DNA of 63,205 nt, from positions 19,950 through 83,154 of the forward strand of contig DIFE01000066.1 in the NCBI GenBank assembly GCA_002418985.1, given 5' to 3'. This document shows positions 43,886 through 52,606 of the stretch, one piece after another. The DNA is from Deltaproteobacteria bacterium UBA5756. Its GTDB lineage: Bacteria > Desulfobacterota > Syntrophorhabdia > Syntrophorhabdales > Syntrophorhabdaceae. Numbering within the stretch: the stretch's first letter is position 1; each line of letters starts with the position of its first letter. The notes below the pieces were generated by a model, which saw nothing but the letters and a program-made list of their open reading frames with translations, was not told the DNA's origin and ran no database searches. The translations under genes were made by a program, and so were the position numbers.

Positions 43886-44020
43886 CTACTTGGCTTCATT
43901 GGACCAGATATCAAGCATTCGAAGTTCCGTCACCACATACCGCCGCACCTGATCCACTTCAAGGCGTTCAATAGATTCGTTCATCAGTTCCGAAAATGAC
44001 GGAGCCAAGAACTGGTGTTT
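43886..44020 (-). pseudogene. 3' remnant of a protein gene, possibly an AbiEii-type nucleotidyltransferase
   Basis: On the minus strand an open stretch between stops encodes a charged segment ending IERLEVDQVRRYVV and ELRMLDIWSNEAK before a TAG at 43888-43886. This looks like the C-terminus of a real protein and recalls the tail of AbiEii/AbiGii nucleotidyltransferases, where a Leu-Asp-x-Trp-Ser motif is near the end. Upstream the frame is broken by a stop (44023-44021) and no start with a ribosome site exists. The family assignment is tentative. Confidence 0.3.
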
Positions 44021-44090
44021 CTATGTCCAGAAGTCGGCTGATTAATTATGCATCCGAAATGCCCGCTGACATTTATAAAAATTTAAGCGC

Positions 44091-44122
44091 AAAAAAAGGG
44101 GATGGACTCTTCGTCCATCCCC
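44091..44122 (-). terminator. Rho-independent terminator behind tRNA-Gly
   Basis: On the minus strand GGGGATGGAC, a 5-nt loop and GTCCATCCCC are followed by seven T residues (44097-44091). It begins 11 bp past the tRNA 3' end, so the tRNA is transcribed alone. T-runs on both sides make it bidirectional in principle. Confidence 0.9.
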
Positions 44123-44132
44123 TGTGTTTTTT

Positions 44133-44207
<75 letters not shown>

Positions 44208-44502
44208 GCGTGTTGTCTTTTATAATACAAACCTGTCCCGGATGTCAAGACGGAAAAGGTGGGAAGTCCTGAACCCCGGAACACCCTTTCGTAAAAAAAA
44301 ACCGGAGGAGACCCGGATAAATCTCCCCCAGCATTCAGCAGGCAAGCCAGCTACCCTGCAATATCAATCATTATCACGGACGGCCTGAACCCGCGTTGAA
44401 TCCCGAACGGGGTTCTTTCAGCTGCCATCGTTGACATATATATACAGGGTCTCGGGTCATTTTTCTGTAAAACAGGCTACATTCGTGCTAGTTTTTAACA
44501 GT

Positions 44503-45222
44503 ATGAAGAAAAAAACCACTGAAGGAGAGAACCGCCTACCCTATCTCTCCGATTCGCCCTACGTAACGGATAATGTGGGCAAATACACGGAAGAACTCGA
44601 GACTCTTCTTGGTATCGGACGACTCAGGCACTACAGGACCGGCCAAATCATATACATGCAGGGCGAAGAAAGCCGGTCTTTTTACTTTGTCAGGAGCGGT
44701 AAAGTGAAGGTAAGCATATTCAGGGAGAGCGGCTCCGAAAAGATACTTGCCATCCAGGAGAACAACACTTTTTTCGGCGAAAGTGCCGCCTTTGACCACT
44801 ATCCGTACTTTGCCACCGCAACTGCCCTTGAAGAGACTGATATCCATATCTTCGACATCGACGAAACCGAGGCCCTTATCAGGACGGACCCGGCCGTCTC
44901 CCTGCTCATTATCACTTCCATCATCAGAAAGCTCAGACTCCTCGGCCTGCAGGTGGAGAGCCTTTCATTTCTCGACGCGCAGAAACGAGTGGCCAGCACC
45001 CTTTTGAAACTGATGCATGAAGTGGGGGAACCAACGGCAGGGGGAATCGTCATCAAGAAGCGGATAACCCATGAAGACCTCGCAAATATCACCGGCCTCT
45101 CCCGCGTAACGGTAACCAATGTCCTCAATCATCTGAGCAGGCTGAGCCTCATCACGAAAGGACGTCTGAAATACACCATCATAGACCGGACCAGATTGGA
45201 ATCCTTCGCGGGGTCAAAATGA
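44503..45222 (+). CDS. Crp/Fnr-family transcription regulator
   Basis: The 239-residue protein from ATG 44503 has a cyclic-nucleotide-binding-like beta domain (residues about 30-145: GQIIYMQGEESRSFYFVRSGKVKVSI, FFGESAAFD). A dimer helix and a winged helix-turn-helix follow (about 165-235: ITHEDLANITGLSRVTVTNVLNHL). The Fnr iron-sulfur cysteines are absent and the cAMP phosphate-binding Arg is not clear, so the signal is unknown. Its stop overlaps the TRAP binding-protein start (ATGA), so it very likely controls this transporter, possibly autogenously. An in-frame upstream start at 44431 is rejected as it reads through leader sequence. Confidence 0.92.
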   Translation: MKKKTTEGENRLPYLSDSPYVTDNVGKYTEELETLLGIGRLRHYRTGQIIYMQGEESRSFYFVRSGKVKVSIFRESGSEKILAIQENNTFFGESAAFDHYPYFATATALEETDIHIFDIDETEALIRTDPAVSLLIITSIIRKLRLLGLQVESLSFLDAQKRVASTLLKLMHEVGEPTAGGIVIKKRITHEDLANITGLSRVTVTNVLNHLSRLSLITKGRLKYTIIDRTRLESFAGSK

Positions 45223-46202
45223 ACAGGGCTGTATTTTCCATTCCTGCTATCCTGTGTTGCCTTATCCTCATCGGGACATCTCTTCTTAGTGGGACGCCAG
45301 CATACTGCGCCCGCCTTAAAACGGTCACCTTTGCGACGGCAGACAGCGTGTGGGCGAGACAGTTTCGCCTTTTTACAGACGCCGTGCAGCGGGAGAGCAA
45401 AAAGGAGACCCGTTTTCTTTTTGTCGGCGGGCCGGAGGCCGTGCCGCCTTTTGAGCAAATTGAGGCCGTCAGGAGCGGCGTTGTCGACGTTGCTCTTCTG
45501 CCTGCGGCGTATTTCGTCCCTCAACTGCCTGAGGCCGACGCCATGAAGCTGTCCCGCCATTCCCCCATGGAAGAACGGAAAAGGGGAATATACGGTTTCT
45601 ACAGAGAACTCATGGAACAGAAGCTCAACGTCATCTATCTGGGGAAGATGGCAAGTGGAGTCAGCTATCACTTCTATATGAGAAAACCATTGACGGGGCC
45701 CGACTTCAAAGGTCTCAAGATCAGGATCACTCCCATCTATGAACCATTTGTCAGGGCCCTTGGCGGGGTCGGCGTCACGACAGCCCCGGGGGAGGTTTAT
45801 GTAGCCCTCGAGCGGGCCATTGTGGACGGATTCGGATGGCCGGCGATAGGCATACATGAAATGGGATGGCAGGAAGTTATCCGTTATATCATAGAACCGG
45901 GGTTTTACCAGACTGATGTCTGTGTCCTCATAAACAAAGGATCATGGGAAAGGCTCCCCGCTGAGGAACAGAGGCTTATTACGCGCATATTCGAGAGAAT
46001 GGAGCGGGAAAGCTACGATCTCTCGCGCAAACTGGCCCAGCAAGAGAAGCAACTGCTGTTTTCGCGGGGCGTCAGGATGATCGAATTCAAAGACGGAGAA
46101 AAAGACCTCTATCTGGACACAGCGTACAGGTCGGGATGGGACAAGGTGCTGGCTAAAAGCCCGGTTACCGGAGCGCGCCTCAAAAAATTGATGGAGCAGT
46201 GA
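45219..46202 (+). CDS. TRAP transporter substrate-binding protein, DctP family
   Basis: The 327-residue protein has a signal peptide (IPAILCCLILIGTSLLSGTPAYC) and the DctP fold: FATADSVWARQFRLF, GGPEAVPPFEQIEAVRSG, then FKGLKIRITPIYEPFVRALGG with the Arg that usually pairs with a carboxylate, and VYVALERAIVDGFGWP. It binds the substrate in the periplasm for a sodium-driven TRAP importer. The ligand is probably an organic acid, but the sequence does not show which. Start overlaps the Crp/Fnr gene stop by 4 bp. Confidence 0.92.
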   Translation: MNRAVFSIPAILCCLILIGTSLLSGTPAYCARLKTVTFATADSVWARQFRLFTDAVQRESKKETRFLFVGGPEAVPPFEQIEAVRSGVVDVALLPAAYFVPQLPEADAMKLSRHSPMEERKRGIYGFYRELMEQKLNVIYLGKMASGVSYHFYMRKPLTGPDFKGLKIRITPIYEPFVRALGGVGVTTAPGEVYVALERAIVDGFGWPAIGIHEMGWQEVIRYIIEPGFYQTDVCVLINKGSWERLPAEEQRLITRIFERMERESYDLSRKLAQQEKQLLFSRGVRMIEFKDGEKDLYLDTAYRSGWDKVLAKSPVTGARLKKLMEQ

Positions 46203-46245
46203 TCTGCGCCGGTTCCTTTCGAAAGCACTGGACGTCACGGCAATA

Positions 46246-46680
46246 GTGTCTGCCTCATGCATTCTGTTCATGGCCCTGTCCATAGGCTGCGAAGTCATCG
46301 CCCGGTATTTTTTTCGCAGGCCCCTTATGTGGACCGTCGAAATTTCGGAATATCTGCAGATATACCTGGCATTTTTCAGTGCCGGCTGGGTCCTCAGGAA
46401 AAAGGGGCATGTAAGTCTGGACATCGTTGCCGACCGACTGGGTCCGGGTGGAAAGAAACTCTGTCGCGCCATTACGGATGTCCTCGGGATCTTCGTAGCG
46501 GGAGCCTTATGCATCTTTTCCGCGATAGTGACACGCGAACAGTTTCTTCTGGGAATACCCGTCATCAGGTCTCTTGAGATACCGAAATGGCTTGTGATCG
46601 CTCCCATATCCCCCGGGATGTTCCTCGTCGCAGCCGAGTTTTTCGTCAAGCTTCTTGACGATCTCCGCGGGGGTGAATGA
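46246..46680 (+). CDS. TRAP transporter small membrane subunit, DctQ family (start uncertain)
   Basis: The first standard in-frame start is GTG 46246, giving 144 residues with about four membrane helices (ILFMALSIGCEVIARYFF, LGIFVAGALCIFSAIV). WTVEISEYLQIYLAFFSAGWVLRKKGHV is characteristic of DctQ. Coding-like sequence in the same frame (LRRFLSKALDVTAIV) extends back to about 46192 with no ATG, GTG or TTG. A GTG at 46199 overlaps the previous stop but is in another frame. Either a rare start codon is used or a single-base error or frameshift lies near 46200. Stop overlaps the DctM start. Confidence 0.8.
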   Translation: MSASCILFMALSIGCEVIARYFFRRPLMWTVEISEYLQIYLAFFSAGWVLRKKGHVSLDIVADRLGPGGKKLCRAITDVLGIFVAGALCIFSAIVTREQFLLGIPVIRSLEIPKWLVIAPISPGMFLVAAEFFVKLLDDLRGGE

Positions 46681-47987
46681 CCATGCAGTGGTGGGTCATC
46701 CTTCTAGTTTTCTTCGGCGGATTCATAGCGCTTATTCTGACCGGTTTTCCCATCGCCTTTGCATTCTTCCTCATCAACATCGCGGGGGCATACCTTTTCA
46801 TGGGAGGAACACGGGGCATCGAACAGCTCGTGCTCAATATCTACAGTTCCCTCGCCAACTTCACCCTGACCCCCATCCCTCTTTTCATCCTCATGGGCGA
46901 GATCATTTTCAGGTGCGGAATCGCATATAATGTCCTTAACATCTTCGACAAGTTTTTCGGGAAGATACCCGGAAGACTCGGCATGCTGGCCGTCGCCGCC
47001 TCGACCTTCTTCTCCGGCCTGACCGGTTCGGCAATCAGCAATACGGCTTTGCTCGGCTCCTCTCTGATGCCGGAGATGCGCAGGAGAGGCTATGGGAAAC
47101 CGCTGATGATAGGCCCCATTGTCGGGACGGGAGGTCTTGCCATGATGATCCCTCCAAGCGCACTGGCTGTCGTTCTCGGTTCGGTGGCCCACATATCAAT
47201 ATCGGGGATACTGATCGGAGGCATACTCCCGGGGCTCATCATGGCCTTTCTTTACTCTTCGTACATTATAACGAGAACCCTCATCAATCCATCAATAGCG
47301 CCTGCCTACGAAGTGCAAAGGTCTGACTTCCCGGGTCTCGCAAAGGAATTCCTGATCTATGTGATGCCTCTCTTCTCCGTCATCACCCTCGTTCTCGGCC
47401 CTATATACATGGGGGTCGCCACACCTACCGAGGCAGCTTCTCTTGGCTGCATCGGGGCCCTGATACTCGCGATATCCTACCGGAAGCTCACTCTGGAGAT
47501 ACTTGTCGATACCCTCGCCAGTAGCCTGAAAACAACGGGTATGATCTTTCTCATAATCGCGGGATCGGCAGGTTACAGCCAGATCATCTCTTTTACCGGC
47601 GCGGGCGCGGGCTTGATCGGATCGATCATCTCCCTCAACCTTCCCGATGTCCTTCTTGTCATGCTCATGCTTTCCGTATTGCTCTTGCTCGGCTGCTTCA
47701 TGGACCAGACCGCCATGATGATGGTCACCGTTCCCCTTTTCATGCCCATCATATACCAGGCAAACATCAGCCCCCTCTGGTTCGGCATCATGATGCTCAT
47801 TGCTCTCGATATCGGCTTCACCTCGCCGCCTTTCGGCCTCCTCCTTTTCGTGATGAAGGGTATCGTATCCGAGGATATCACCATGATGGATATATACAAG
47901 TCGGCCCTGCCCTTCATCCTGTGCAACCTGCTCACTCTGGCTCTGATCCTTGCGTTCCCGCGAATCGTCATGGTCTTTATGAAGTGA
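46677..47987 (+). CDS. TRAP transporter large permease subunit, DctM family
   Basis: The 436-residue protein has about 12 hydrophobic segments and the DctM pattern: GFPIAFAFFLINIAGAYLFMG, the FTLTPIPLFILMGEI loop, LTGSAISNTALLGSSLMPEM, MMIPPSALAVVLGSV and, near the end, DIGFTSPPFGLLLFVMKG. It is the sodium-coupled transport subunit working with the two preceding genes. ATG 46677 overlaps the DctQ stop by 4 bp. It ends the operon; a minus-strand phosphatase gene converges 59 bp later. Confidence 0.95.
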   Translation: MTMQWWVILLVFFGGFIALILTGFPIAFAFFLINIAGAYLFMGGTRGIEQLVLNIYSSLANFTLTPIPLFILMGEIIFRCGIAYNVLNIFDKFFGKIPGRLGMLAVAASTFFSGLTGSAISNTALLGSSLMPEMRRRGYGKPLMIGPIVGTGGLAMMIPPSALAVVLGSVAHISISGILIGGILPGLIMAFLYSSYIITRTLINPSIAPAYEVQRSDFPGLAKEFLIYVMPLFSVITLVLGPIYMGVATPTEAASLGCIGALILAISYRKLTLEILVDTLASSLKTTGMIFLIIAGSAGYSQIISFTGAGAGLIGSIISLNLPDVLLVMLMLSVLLLLGCFMDQTAMMMVTVPLFMPIIYQANISPLWFGIMMLIALDIGFTSPPFGLLLFVMKGIVSEDITMMDIYKSALPFILCNLLTLALILAFPRIVMVFMK

Positions 47988-48046
47988 AGAAAGGACGTGG
48001 GGTTGACGCGAACAAGGCGGGGAAATGTTGAGACGAATTTTTTCTC

Positions 48047-48880
48047 CTATATCCGGTATCCCGTTTCTTTCAGAAACTTGATCACCGCTCGATTCCAGCC
48101 CTCGGGTCCGGCTCCCGCGGCCTGCTCAAAATTTTCCGCCGCGAGACGAGGGTCGTAGCCACCGTCGTGCTTTTCCACGATAATCGGGTGCTCTACACTG
48201 TGGAGCATGGACAGGTCATTGGGGCTGTCGCCGAGGGCGACGGTAAGAATGTCACCGTATTGCTTCCGATACATCCCGATAAGGATGGAAACGGCCCTGC
48301 CCTTGTCGCTCGCGCCAAGGATATGATAAAAAAGGCCTTTTGTAATGTTAAAACCCTTTTCCTTCACAGCGGTTACGAGCTTTTCCTGCCCGTCTTCCCC
48401 GCCCGGGAAGAAGAAGGGCTCATCAAACTCGCGCATTCCGGCCATGACTGCCTCTTTTATGGGAAGACCCGTTGCGGATGCTATCTCTTCGGGGTACATG
48501 TCACCGAACCCCCGGACGTCGAATCCCTCCTCGCGAAGTTCCATTAATGCCCGCCGGAGGTCCCGATAGCTCGCGCCAAGGTGAATGACCCGGTAGCCAT
48601 GCTTTTCGACTTCATCGCCGGGAACCGTCACCTGTGCATCGTCCGGGAAATATCCCCGGGGTATAAAAACCGCTCCGCCGTTTTCCGGGATAAAAGGATC
48701 GCGATTGCCCAGTTTTCCACGGTAGTGTTCGATCTCGGCCCTGGTCTTGCTGGAACAGATGACTACGGGAACATCCAGCCTGCCGAGGAGACGAAGAGCG
48801 GGCAAGGCCGCATCGAAAGAGTAGGTGCGGGCATCCAGAAGCGTCCCGTCGAGGTCCGTAAAGAGCACGGGTTTTTTCAT
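48047..48880 (-). CDS. HAD phosphatase of the mannosyl/glucosyl-3-phosphoglycerate phosphatase family
   Basis: The 277-residue protein has the HAD nucleophile motif FTDLDGTLLDARTY, motif II CSSKTR, and late motifs KGRAVSIL and LGDSPNDLSML. FIPENGGAVFIP is typical of the MPGP subfamily of HAD-IIB, which dephosphorylates mannosyl- or glucosyl-3-phosphoglycerate to the osmolyte. It is divergent from the gene for a glucosyl-3-phosphoglycerate synthase, which favours glucosylglycerate as the product. The ATG at 48880 has no strong ribosome site. The plus-strand frames opposite are shadows. Confidence 0.88.
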   Translation of the reverse strand: MKKPVLFTDLDGTLLDARTYSFDAALPALRLLGRLDVPVVICSSKTRAEIEHYRGKLGNRDPFIPENGGAVFIPRGYFPDDAQVTVPGDEVEKHGYRVIHLGASYRDLRRALMELREEGFDVRGFGDMYPEEIASATGLPIKEAVMAGMREFDEPFFFPGGEDGQEKLVTAVKEKGFNITKGLFYHILGASDKGRAVSILIGMYRKQYGDILTVALGDSPNDLSMLHSVEHPIIVEKHDGGYDPRLAAENFEQAAGAGPEGWNRAVIKFLKETGYRI

Positions 48881-49031
48881 ATTTTAAATGTCTCGCGGTT
48901 CCTTTCCCGGGCACTGGCGCGCGCATGCACCGGGCGTCTATCGACACAGTCAGCTTTCATGTCTATAATTATTGTACCCTGAAAGCCCCGGGGGAAGTGT
49001 AACATAGTTTACATACTTCGCGTCGTTTTTC

Positions 49032-49052
49032 GAATAGAGTGATACACTATTC
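49032..49052. promoter_or_regulatory. Dyad GAATAG-N9-CTATTC before the glucosylglycerate synthase gene
   Basis: The near-perfect inverted repeat GAATAGAGT...ACACTATTC lies between the divergent phosphatase and synthase genes and ends 4 bp before the AGGAG ribosome site of the latter. It could be an operator or a small hairpin that limits access to the ribosome site. No regulator is adjacent. Confidence 0.4.
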
Positions 49053-49067
49053 AAAAGGAGAACGATT

Positions 49068-50279
49068 ATGTCCGACTTTTATCAAACAGGCGTTGTCGCC
49101 ACGTTCCACAAATTGGGACATCCAAGCCTGGAAGACATCGAATCAAGGCTCACGCGGTATGCCAAAGACAGGTCCATCGCGCTTGTTCTGCCTTCCCTGT
49201 ACAGCGAGCTTTCCGGCGAGGCGCTTACACGAATAGTCGAGGAGCTCAAAAAGGTCGAATATATCAAGGAGATCGTCGTAACACTCGGCCCCGCGACGGA
49301 CAGTGAATTCGAGAACGCACGGCAGTTCTTCTCCGTTCTTCCCCAAAAAACATGCGTCGTCTGGAACAACGGAAAAAGAATGAAAAAAGTATACCGCTCC
49401 ATCGAGGCCGAAGACTTGCCGACAGGCCTTGAAGGCAAGGGACGCTCCGTCTGGATGGCATACGGCTACGTACTTGCACGGCAGGAATTCAACGCGATAG
49501 CCCTTCATGACTGCGACATCGTCACCTATTCCCGGGAAATGCTGGCAAGGCTCTGCTATCCCGTCACCAACCCCAGCCTGGATTACGACTTCTGCAAGGG
49601 TTACTACACACGGGTCACGGACAAGATGCACGGCAGGGTCACGAGGCTGCTCGTAACCCCTCTCATACGAGCACTTGAAAAGATCATCGGCTTTCATCCC
49701 CTGCTCGTTTTCTTCGACAGCTTTCGTTATATCCTTGCCGGCGAGTTTTCCATGGACGTGAACCTCGCCCGCGTCAACAAGATCCCCGGGGATTGGGGCC
49801 TTGAGGTCGGAACCCTGGCCGAGGTATACAGAAACACCTCGATAAACCGCGTATGCCAGGTTGATATTGCGGAAAATTATGAACACAAACACCAGGACCT
49901 CTCACCGGAGAACGCCTCCAAAGGCCTCAATAAAATGTGTGTCGATATCTGCAAGTCCATTTTCCGGACACTTGCCTCCGAAGGTATCGTCTTTTCCGAT
50001 GGATTCTTCAAGACTCTCTTCGCCACCTATGCCCGGACCGCCCAGGATCTCCTGAAGCGATATGAGGATGACGCTTCCATCAACGGTCTCAGGTTCGACC
50101 GTCACGAAGAAAGCCTTTCCGTTGAAACCTTCATCAACGGTATTAAAATGGCTGCCCAGGTCATTACCAAGGACCCTCTGGGTGTTCCGCTCATATCCAG
50201 CTGGGACAGGGTGACCGCCGCTTTGCCCGATGTGCTTGAGAGAATTCGGGAGGCGGTTGAGGAAGACAATCGCTCGTGA
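49068..50279 (+). CDS. gpgS: Glucosyl-3-phosphoglycerate synthase-like glycosyltransferase (GT81 type)
   Basis: The 403-residue protein is a GT-A glycosyltransferase. The metal-binding motif is ALHDCDIVTY, the KG before it (EGKGRSVWMAYG) sits where GpgS binds its nucleotide sugar, and CKGYYTRVTDKMHGRVTRLL plus DWGLEVGTLAEVY match GpgS signatures. A terminal His pair (ENYEHKHQDL) fits the metal-ligand site. It transfers glucose from a nucleotide sugar to 3-phosphoglycerate. The divergent phosphatase gene completes glucosylglycerate synthesis. AGGAG lies 8 nt before the ATG. A mannosyl donor cannot be excluded. Confidence 0.85.
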   Translation: MSDFYQTGVVATFHKLGHPSLEDIESRLTRYAKDRSIALVLPSLYSELSGEALTRIVEELKKVEYIKEIVVTLGPATDSEFENARQFFSVLPQKTCVVWNNGKRMKKVYRSIEAEDLPTGLEGKGRSVWMAYGYVLARQEFNAIALHDCDIVTYSREMLARLCYPVTNPSLDYDFCKGYYTRVTDKMHGRVTRLLVTPLIRALEKIIGFHPLLVFFDSFRYILAGEFSMDVNLARVNKIPGDWGLEVGTLAEVYRNTSINRVCQVDIAENYEHKHQDLSPENASKGLNKMCVDICKSIFRTLASEGIVFSDGFFKTLFATYARTAQDLLKRYEDDASINGLRFDRHEESLSVETFINGIKMAAQVITKDPLGVPLISSWDRVTAALPDVLERIREAVEEDNRS

Positions 50280-50327
50280 AAACCCATGAACTGACCCGGG
50301 TGAAAACGGGTCGAAGGGGAGGAAAGG

Positions 50328-50582
50328 ATGCGTCTCCTTATTCTCATAGCATGTATAGCCGCTCTCGTGGCCATTTTTTCAACCCAGAACTCGCAGCCGG
50401 TGTCCTTTTCTTTCCTCATCTGGACATATCAGGCGTCGCTTGCCATAGTGGTCTTTCTCTCTGTCGTCCTCGGAGTGGTCACGGGCATCCTGGTATCCTT
50501 TTTCCTGCGCCGCTCACGGAAAAAGAAGGCACCCGGCGGAAAGGGACCGCAGACGGCCCCGGAGATGACCGGAGAAAAATAG
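50328..50582 (+). CDS. LapA-domain small membrane protein
   Basis: The 84-residue protein has two hydrophobic segments (residues 1-18 and about 36-60) around STQNSQPVSFSFLIWTY, the LapA/DUF1049 signature, and a basic cytosolic tail (LRRSRKKKAPGG). LapA proteins help regulate lipopolysaccharide assembly in enterobacteria; the role here is inferred from the family only. GAGGAAAGG lies before the ATG, 48 bp after the upstream glycosyltransferase. Confidence 0.85.
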   Translation: MRLLILIACIAALVAIFSTQNSQPVSFSFLIWTYQASLAIVVFLSVVLGVVTGILVSFFLRRSRKKKAPGGKGPQTAPEMTGEK

Positions 50583-50585
50583 TGA

Positions 50586-50606
50586 GGAGTTGGGAGTAAG
50601 GAGTGA
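50586..50606 (+). repeat. Three heptamer repeats GGAGTNN forming a ribosome site
   Basis: GGAGTTG, GGAGTAA, GGAGTGA stand in tandem and end directly before the ATG at 50607. The last GGAG serves as the ribosome site of the DUF5752 gene. Seven-base tandem units of another sequence occur at 62035-62055 and 63178-63205. Confidence 0.6.
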
Positions 50607-51302
50607 ATGATGGACGAAGTTGAAATCAAAGATAAGGAACGCCCTTTTGAGTTCCGGCAATGCATCAGCATCATCAAGTCGACGGGCAAAAAGGCCGCCA
50701 ACCTGATGGAGTTGCGGGAGATAATCGCCACCGTGAGTGACGACTCGATATTTCACCATACCTACCAGTATTTCCTGAAGGAACACATCCTGGAATATAC
50801 CAACGATTTCGCGCAATGGGCCGGAGAAAGCCTGGAGGAGCGGGCGCTTGCCGAACAGCTCTCCAATATCGACTCCTACTCCTGCGAAACGATCTCCGAT
50901 CTTCGCGCCGCCCTGGTCGGAGTCATCGACTCCTACCTGGAGAGTTTTCCCGAGCCCCGCGATGCTTTGCCCGGAGACGAGTTCTTCTTCAATGAAACGA
51001 TTACCTTTGTCTTCCCCGTCGGCGTATGGGCCAAAAACCTGGCCGAATTTCTCATCGCGCTGAAATTTATAGACCGCGGCTGTATTTACTATCATTTCTA
51101 CGAGGCACGCATGCGAGTCACGGCGGGGACGGACGACTTTTCACGCTGGCTGGAGGACAGTCTCCTGAAGACAGAATTGGCGAAAAAGATACAGGCCATC
51201 GACCCTTTCATGCACACCACGGAGGAGATACGGACTCACATTTCCGGGATGATCATGGAAGAGGTCAGCAGCGACATGGAAATGGCGGGGGTACGTTCAT
51301 GA
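50607..51302 (+). CDS. DUF5752 family protein with two repeated halves
   Basis: The 231-residue protein belongs to a family seen next to trehalose-type glycosyltransferases. The first half (KAANLMELREIIATVSDDSIFHHTY..., NDFAQWAGESLEERALAEQL) and the second (NLAEFLIALKFIDRGCIYYHFYE..., DDFSRWLEDSLLKTELAKKI) are clearly related, so the protein arose by duplication. It is soluble, with no catalytic motif. Its stop overlaps the TreT start (ATGA), which implies a joint role, perhaps as a partner of TreT. The family function is not known. Confidence 0.8.
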   Translation: MMDEVEIKDKERPFEFRQCISIIKSTGKKAANLMELREIIATVSDDSIFHHTYQYFLKEHILEYTNDFAQWAGESLEERALAEQLSNIDSYSCETISDLRAALVGVIDSYLESFPEPRDALPGDEFFFNETITFVFPVGVWAKNLAEFLIALKFIDRGCIYYHFYEARMRVTAGTDDFSRWLEDSLLKTELAKKIQAIDPFMHTTEEIRTHISGMIMEEVSSDMEMAGVRS

Positions 51303-52510
51303 TAGAATCATACACGGGCATCGCACCCAAGGGAGACCTTCTCCTCCTGAGAAAACTTGCCGACAACCTTGCGGGAAAGACGTTTCTCCACGTTAATTCG
51401 ACACGGGAGGGCGGAGGCGTCGCCGAGATACTGCAAAGAATGATCCCCATCATGTTAAGTCTCGGGATCAAGGCTCGCTGGGAGATCATCACGGGTGATG
51501 ACAGGTTCTTCGACATGACGAAGAAGGTCCACAACGCCCTTCAGGGGAATACCGAGTTTATAGACGATGACATGTGGGAGCACCATTTCAAGATCAACGA
51601 GGCGAATGCCGCGGGCATGGACCTCAATGCCGATGCCGTGCTCATCCACGACCCCCAACCTGTTCCGCTTGTCACTTTCCGCAAGGAAAGTGTCTGGATC
51701 TGGCGCTGCCATATCGACGTTTCCAATCCGCAGCAGGATGTCGTCAAGCGGATAGGAGGATATGCGGCAAAATTCGACGCGGCGATCTATTCCGTTTCCC
51801 GTTTTGCCGGCGCTCTGAGTGGCAACGAATTCATCATACCCCCGTCGATCGACCCGCTTTCCACCAAGAACAGGGATCTCAGCAATGATGAGATAGCCGA
51901 AACGGCAGACAGGCTCGGCATTCCCCGGGACAAACCGGTTATTCTCCAGGTCTCCCGCTTCGACAAGTTCAAGGACCCCACCGGCGTCATCATGGCTTAC
52001 CGGATGGTAAAGAAATACAACGACTGCGTCCTCGTGCTCGCCGGGAGCCCCGCAGCGGATGACCCCGAAGGCACCGAGGTCCTCAACGAGGTTCGGGAAT
52101 TTGCATCAAACGATCCCGATATCCACATCCTTCTGTTGCCGCCTTTCAGTGATAAGGACATCAACGCCCTGCAAAGGATGGCTACCGTCATCCTCCAGAA
52201 ATCGCTCAAGGAAGGTTTCGGTCTTACCGTCGCGGAGGGCATGTGGAAAGGCAAACCGGTTATTGGAGGAGCGGCGGGCGGTATTCCTTTGCAGATCGTC
52301 CACGGGGTGACGGGCTTTCTCGTCCACTCCATAGAGGGAGCGGCCTTCAGGATACGGCAGCTCCTTAACAATACCCCGATGGCTCAGCAGATGGGAGAGC
52401 GAGCCCGCGAATATGTCCGTCAGAATTTCCTCATTACGAGGCAGATACGGGACTACCTTGCTGTATGGCATACCCTGTCGTCACGGGGAGGAAGCCTTAT
52501 AGAGCTGTAA
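51299..52510 (+). CDS. treT: Trehalose glycosyltransferring synthase-like GT4 enzyme
   Basis: The ATG at 51299 overlaps the DUF5752 stop by 4 bp and gives 403 residues. A longer frame to 51026 overlaps the upstream gene and is rejected. The GT-B enzyme has FLHVNSTREGGGVAEILQRMIP, a TreT-type start. It also has VLIHDPQPVPLV, the donor-site QVSRFDKFKDPTGVI, and LKEGFGLTVAEGMWKGKPVIGG with the Glu-x7-Glu motif. TreT joins glucose from ADP- or UDP-glucose to glucose to make trehalose. The nearby ADP-glucose synthase genes fit this donor use. Related trehalose phosphorylases are an alternative. Confidence 0.88.
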   Translation: MIESYTGIAPKGDLLLLRKLADNLAGKTFLHVNSTREGGGVAEILQRMIPIMLSLGIKARWEIITGDDRFFDMTKKVHNALQGNTEFIDDDMWEHHFKINEANAAGMDLNADAVLIHDPQPVPLVTFRKESVWIWRCHIDVSNPQQDVVKRIGGYAAKFDAAIYSVSRFAGALSGNEFIIPPSIDPLSTKNRDLSNDEIAETADRLGIPRDKPVILQVSRFDKFKDPTGVIMAYRMVKKYNDCVLVLAGSPAADDPEGTEVLNEVREFASNDPDIHILLLPPFSDKDINALQRMATVILQKSLKEGFGLTVAEGMWKGKPVIGGAAGGIPLQIVHGVTGFLVHSIEGAAFRIRQLLNNTPMAQQMGERAREYVRQNFLITRQIRDYLAVWHTLSSRGGSLIEL

Positions 52511-52606
52511 TGAGAGACAGGACACTGGTGATGGTGACGCGCGATTCTTTCCCGTGATCAGTCTCTCAGAACTCATGAGCTGTCTTTCTGCTATACTGGA
52601 TAATAT

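Larger units (their letters stand above)
43212..44090. other. AT-rich, gene-poor stretch with apparent gene remnants
   Basis: About 880 bp with visibly lower GC than the flanks and no strong gene. It contains one weak 92-codon frame, a broken gene tail and one hairpin (listed separately). It ends at the terminator behind tRNA-Gly. Gene decay or a small past insertion at the tRNA is a reasonable reading. No direct repeat of the tRNA 3' end was found in it. Confidence 0.45.

Noticed and set aside
44091..44130. CRISPR-like or repeat array near the tRNA
   Set aside because: It is a single terminator hairpin. No spaced direct repeats were seen anywhere in the window.
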